Shown here: in pieces, positions 60,286 through 64,000 of the stretch | Numbering within the stretch: the stretch's first letter is position 1 | Layout of the letters: each line of letters begins with the position of its first letter | Assembly: GCA_958299035.1 (NCBI GenBank) | Contig: CATQJL010000305.1 | Location: forward strand, 32,625,733 to 32,689,732 | Source of the DNA: Cylicocyclus nassatus | Taxonomy: Eukaryota > Nematoda > Chromadorea > Rhabditida > Strongylidae | DNA: 64,000 nt | Reading direction: 5' to 3' | Position numbers and translations under genes: made by a program | Notes under the pieces: generated by a model | The model's database searches: none | What the model was told of the DNA's origin: nothing | Seen by the model: only the letters and a program-made list of their open reading frames with translations

Positions 60286-62594
60286 CTACAGTACTCGTGT
60301 TTCGATACACACCAGCCCTCATCATGCTGGCAGAGGTGGATCTAACCTTGAGAAACAACTCCAATAACTATCTTACCTTGAAGGCACCGCCCACCAAAAA
60401 TGACGGTGATGATATTTCGTATGTAAATGCCGCCCCTTAACTGAACAATCTATCTCTCTACAAAAGATGGATTTCAAAGCGAGAAAGCCGCTTCAGAAGG
60501 TAAATGATGCCTCTACCCATCAACATGGGTGGTCTGAAGATTACGAGTCCGAAATAGGAACTCCAGTGGACAATGTCTCAATTCTGATGATCATAATGAA
60601 GGACGGATCCTTGGCAGTCCTGGACATTTGAGCCCAAGTTTGGACATACTATCTTCAGAGACCACCCATTTTGATAAGTGCAGTCAGCTGGGCCACTTCT
60701 ACTTTCTCGTTTTGGAATGTTTTGCAGCACGTAGCGATTGCTTGGCTAGGGCCTGCGTTACATAGCATCAAAAACTCATCACCCTCAATTTGGTTAATAG
60801 TGCCTTTAATTACACCTTCAGTAATTGTACCTTGATTATTCCAAGATAGTCTCCATCTAGTGGTTCACCCCAACGCTGATACTGAACTAAATGCAGAGAG
60901 TGTGTCAATTAAATAATTTTTTCTTTTATAAAGCCGCCTTTTTGTACTTTTTATAGGCAGTTTTAGAAACTCATACGCTTGAAAATCACATCTGGCTTTG
61001 TTTAAGGCCGCCCCAAGCCGTTCACCATTGCATTTTTGGTTTGCGATATCGCTCTTGATCAGAGCATACGACCCATAACGTACGAAAGTGCATGTCCTAA
61101 CAGAAGTAACAATCATTTTAGCGCTAAGAAAATAACTGTGGGGCGTCGTCAGTATGCACCTGTAGAAAACATGAGAATCATGGTTGTTACTGGAATTTGC
61201 CTAAAAGTATAATATTCTTGCCAAACCTGATACTTAGGGTTAAGGAACACACGATCTGCTGCAGAGAGATCTACCAGCGAGAGGCAACTTCATGCACCGC
61301 TAAAACACTGAAAGAAGTAGAAATGAGGGTGCATTCTCACACATCAATCAAATCTCCTTGTACACTGTTTGAGGTAGTCTTTATTTCAAAGTAGTTTCAC
61401 GCCTAGGCTCAGCTTAAGAGTCTCGGAATGCGTTCCTCGCATGATAACGGTCAGCATTTCTTTTTGGAATTTAAGAATCAAAATCTGCAAGATGAAGTGC
61501 ATAGTTGAAATGTAAATCGTGCATGTACGGCCTTTCCCATGTCACTTGATCTCACAAAAAATACTCAGTGACCGTGAGCTTTTGTAATATGTCATCAATG
61601 GTCAAACTATACTTTGTTCTTTGTTCGCGGAAATGAAGCAACCTACAAAGTTTGGTTTATAGTTCTCCACATTGACCAATACACCACTTTTGCAAACACG
61701 TCATCTTGGAGGTAAAGCCCATGACTGAAATAAAATTTTTTTAAAAACTCAAAGAGCCTTGCAAAAAAATTTTTAGGGGAAGGGAAAGGGGTAGTTTTCG
61801 CACGCTTCTTTTTCTGATATCCCGCGGTTATTGGTCCAAAAAACTTTGGAGTTACCCCAAAAATATTTTAAAAGCTTTGCTGACGCTAAGCGCCTTTATT
61901 CGAAACGAAACTTTTGCGACTCCCCTCCCTTCCCCACTCCCCCCCCCCTTGAACGGGAATTTTGGGACCACCACTGCTAAAAGACCAGATTTACTAAGCA
62001 TTCTTTCCCACTAGCATGCATGATATACGCACTCGAACATGAATTTATTCGTTTTGCTTCCTTCTATTTCCATTGCTTCTGCTCGAATGATTTCATCGTG
62101 ATATTTCCCAATTCCGTGGCGACTTTGAAGTTACACTTATGTGGGCGCTGGTATGCAATATTCGTCAGGCAGCAATCCGAAAATGCGCATTGCGTGTATG
62201 TGCTAGCCTATATATGAACCCGCAGAATGCGCAGCAATTTGAATACATCTTTTTAGGAACTGTCAATAACAGTTTCGAGATGAAGTGGTGTGTGAACGTG
62301 TTTACCACCGAATACATATCCAATTAATCAAAAGGAAGAACAAAACAACGAGTTTTAAAAAAAGAGCCTTTGATCTCAGAAGCCGTGAGGCAGCGCGCAT
62401 GGTGTGCAATACGCATGTTAATGTAAAAAAATCGAAAACGAGATTGATTGCAGACTCTCTTTGGCGAGTATTTCTACCGTGCCGAATACATGTGTAACAT
62501 GTTTGGAGGTCATCTGACTTCAATTCATAGTTTTGAAGAAAATTTATTCGTGGCCGGTAAAGTTACTCTGTTTTATTCAAATGCAGTATTCTAG

Positions 62595-62780
62595 CATAAC
62601 TTGGATTGTGATTTAGAGTTGGCGACGATGAATAGGAAGTGGACTGACGCGCACGATCTGACTTGGATAGGCTTACGGTATGTAACAAATACCGGGAACT
62701 GGACCTGGTTTGACGGCACAGAAGTTGACTTTCTGAATTGGGGTCCTGATTGTCCTAACAACCATGGTGGCTGCGTCCTG
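62595..62780 (+). CDS. C-type lectin domain, central exon (WIGLR..WTWFDGT..NW)
   Basis: 62 codons, phase 0 at both ends, from a TTCTAG acceptor to a GTAAGA donor. It reads DLTWIGLRY, then GNWTWFDGTEVDFLNWG, then CPNNHGGCVL. The WIGL motif, W.W.DGT and NW followed by a Cys are the core of a C-type lectin fold. Where family members carry an EPN or QPN calcium/sugar motif this one has DCPNN, so classical calcium-dependent mannose binding is doubtful. It is on the same strand and phase-compatible with the exon at 53495, but about 9 kb away. The exon normally linking the two and the last exon (ICE/ICK motif) were not found, so the gene may run past the window or be incomplete. Confidence 0.75.
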
Positions 62781-64000
62781 GTAAGATTTTTTTTACCAAT
62801 TGGTATAGGAGGTGCAAGTGTTGGTTGAGCCGAAGCCAACCTATGTATGCAGAATATGAATGATCGGAGAAACAATGACTCAAATTCCAGAAATCTTTTC
62901 ATTCAGGCGTGCTTTTTGAGAGAAACATTTGTAAACAGCATTCTTTCTGATGCCATACTTTTGACTCCAAATCCGACAATATACTGAAGATCTTTGGAAA
63001 AAATAGTAGACCCATTTCAGTAGATTTCGCACGTGCTACGCTGTCCTCAAACTTTCCTACGCTTTTCTTTCGGTATCTGCTCTCTCTAATTCAGCAATTG
63101 AGTTGTTATCGCAATAGATCTTCAAAGTAATTGCAAGCAGGGTAAAAGCAAAACTTTTAGCATATAACGACCACTTATGACCAGGGTCCTTTGTAGTCGA
63201 CGGGAGGAGTGAGAATCATAGAGCTGATATTGCAGTGATAACATGATGATCGTTTCTGCATGTCTGATAAGCCAAATATGCAAAATACAAGCTCTTTCTG
63301 CAAATACCATCACCCACCTAACGGCAATCCCGAAATCTCTTACTGTACAGGAGTGACAAAATTCTTTTGACAAGCGGAAAAGTATTCGGAAAATCTGGGA
63401 TCATAACTCCAATTAAGTCATTAGCAGAACCTTTTATTTCATATAGGCTATTTTCATTTCTTTTTCTTCATTTTGGGAGGGGGGGGGGGGGTGTCTGAGG
63501 GGATGCGCCTGCGCCTCTCTTTGGTCTGCCACTGCTATCATCCACCTGATCTAAGCGTAACAAGGAGACTCTACCACACAAAACCAGCTCTACTTTCGTA
63601 ATAAGCTTGTGAAATAACCAGTGTCAAGTATCAAAGAGTTTTAGGGTTTTGGCTTACAAAGTTGAGGTAGACATTTTCTACGCAAGTCAGAAAAAACGTT
63701 TCTCAGGAATTCTCTTCTCCATATCTGCGGAAATAGAACAATCTATACAAATTTGTAGCTCTCGCCGTAGGCTACATAATATCAAAAATGTGAACGCATA
63801 AATTTTCACATATAAGGATGTGAAGCGGGTGGTAGATGAGATGCAAATAAGTAAGTAGGATACCATTCGATAGAGAGAAGCAAGTTGTACAAGATGACGT
63901 TGAAACAATGGCAACGGTTGATTTGTGAAGTTTCTGGCTAAAATCTGGAGAGGTTTTATATCCTAAAAAGTACAAAAAATTCATATCTTCGCTCTAAAAC
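62781..64000. other. 3' flank of the lectin exon
   Basis: No exon with the terminal lectin motif (C....FICK) was seen up to the window end. A G-run is at 63479-63491, and the last 150 bases resemble the interior of the mariner-type palindrome (ACCATTCGATAGAG). Confidence 0.4.

Larger units (their letters stand above)
53557..62594. other. Lectin intron or intergenic DNA
   Basis: About 9 kb holding at least four MITE-type elements, a tandem duplication and a 12-G run (57219). I could not find the lectin exon that should carry the helix with its conserved Cys. Isolated frames (55325-55660, 54949-55134) lack motifs. Confidence 0.45.

Noticed and set aside
1..64000. CRISPR arrays, operons or other bacterial systems
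   Set aside because: Introns, poly(A) signals and animal gene families show this is nuclear animal DNA; no regularly spaced repeats were seen.

Overview
The window reads as nuclear DNA of a nematode, most likely a clade V animal parasite of the strongylid/hookworm type. The reasons are: AT-rich sequence, GT-AG introns from 42 nt to several kb, AATAAA poly(A) signals, an innexin, a C-type lectin, and dense decayed Tc1/mariner-like and foldback DNA elements of the kind common in hookworm genomes. The genus cannot be fixed from sequence alone. Gene density is low: five gene models are well supported and almost everything else is intron, intergenic DNA or transposon debris.

Layout. 1-20.4 kb is gene-poor: four mariner-type elements with terminal inverted repeats (4.3-5.3, 5.7-6.3, 6.5-7.4, 15.2-17.2 kb), a foldback at 13.8-14.5 kb, and the TTRAAGGCAGTG repeat family (10.0-10.4, 18.2-20.0 kb). 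A weak candidate exon with CxxC pairs lies on the minus strand at 13.3 kb. 20.45-23.65 kb (+) is a Lys/Glu/Ser-rich, probably disordered protein of about 334 residues. It is tail-to-tail with a minus-strand gene at 23.89-37.17 kb. That gene encodes a 560-residue single-pass membrane protein with a signal peptide, a short Cys-rich ectodomain and a long Ser/Pro-rich cytoplasmic tail. Its introns carry a 951-bp near-perfect palindrome and several hairpins, and a GC-rich island lies over its 5' end.

43.4-45.74 kb (+) holds the C-terminal half of an innexin (TM4 and tail). One coding exon appears to lack a single base. The first three membrane segments were not found. This gene piece is bracketed by an inverted pair of about 200-bp repeats, one of which is joined to a tRNA-like foldback. 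51.11-51.49 kb (+) is a complete three-exon gene for an 84-residue secreted protein of no recognised family, with a splice-acceptor-like sequence one base before its ATG. 53.5-62.8 kb (+) contains two exons of a C-type lectin domain separated by about 9 kb of repeat-rich intron; the first and last exons were not found.

The genes do not form an obvious pathway or operon. The innexin, the membrane protein and the lectin act at the cell surface or outside the cell, as does the small secreted product. Exon structures were built by reading splice sites and matching intron phases by eye, so they are models. The phase-matched ones (membrane protein, secreted protein, innexin tail) are the strongest.
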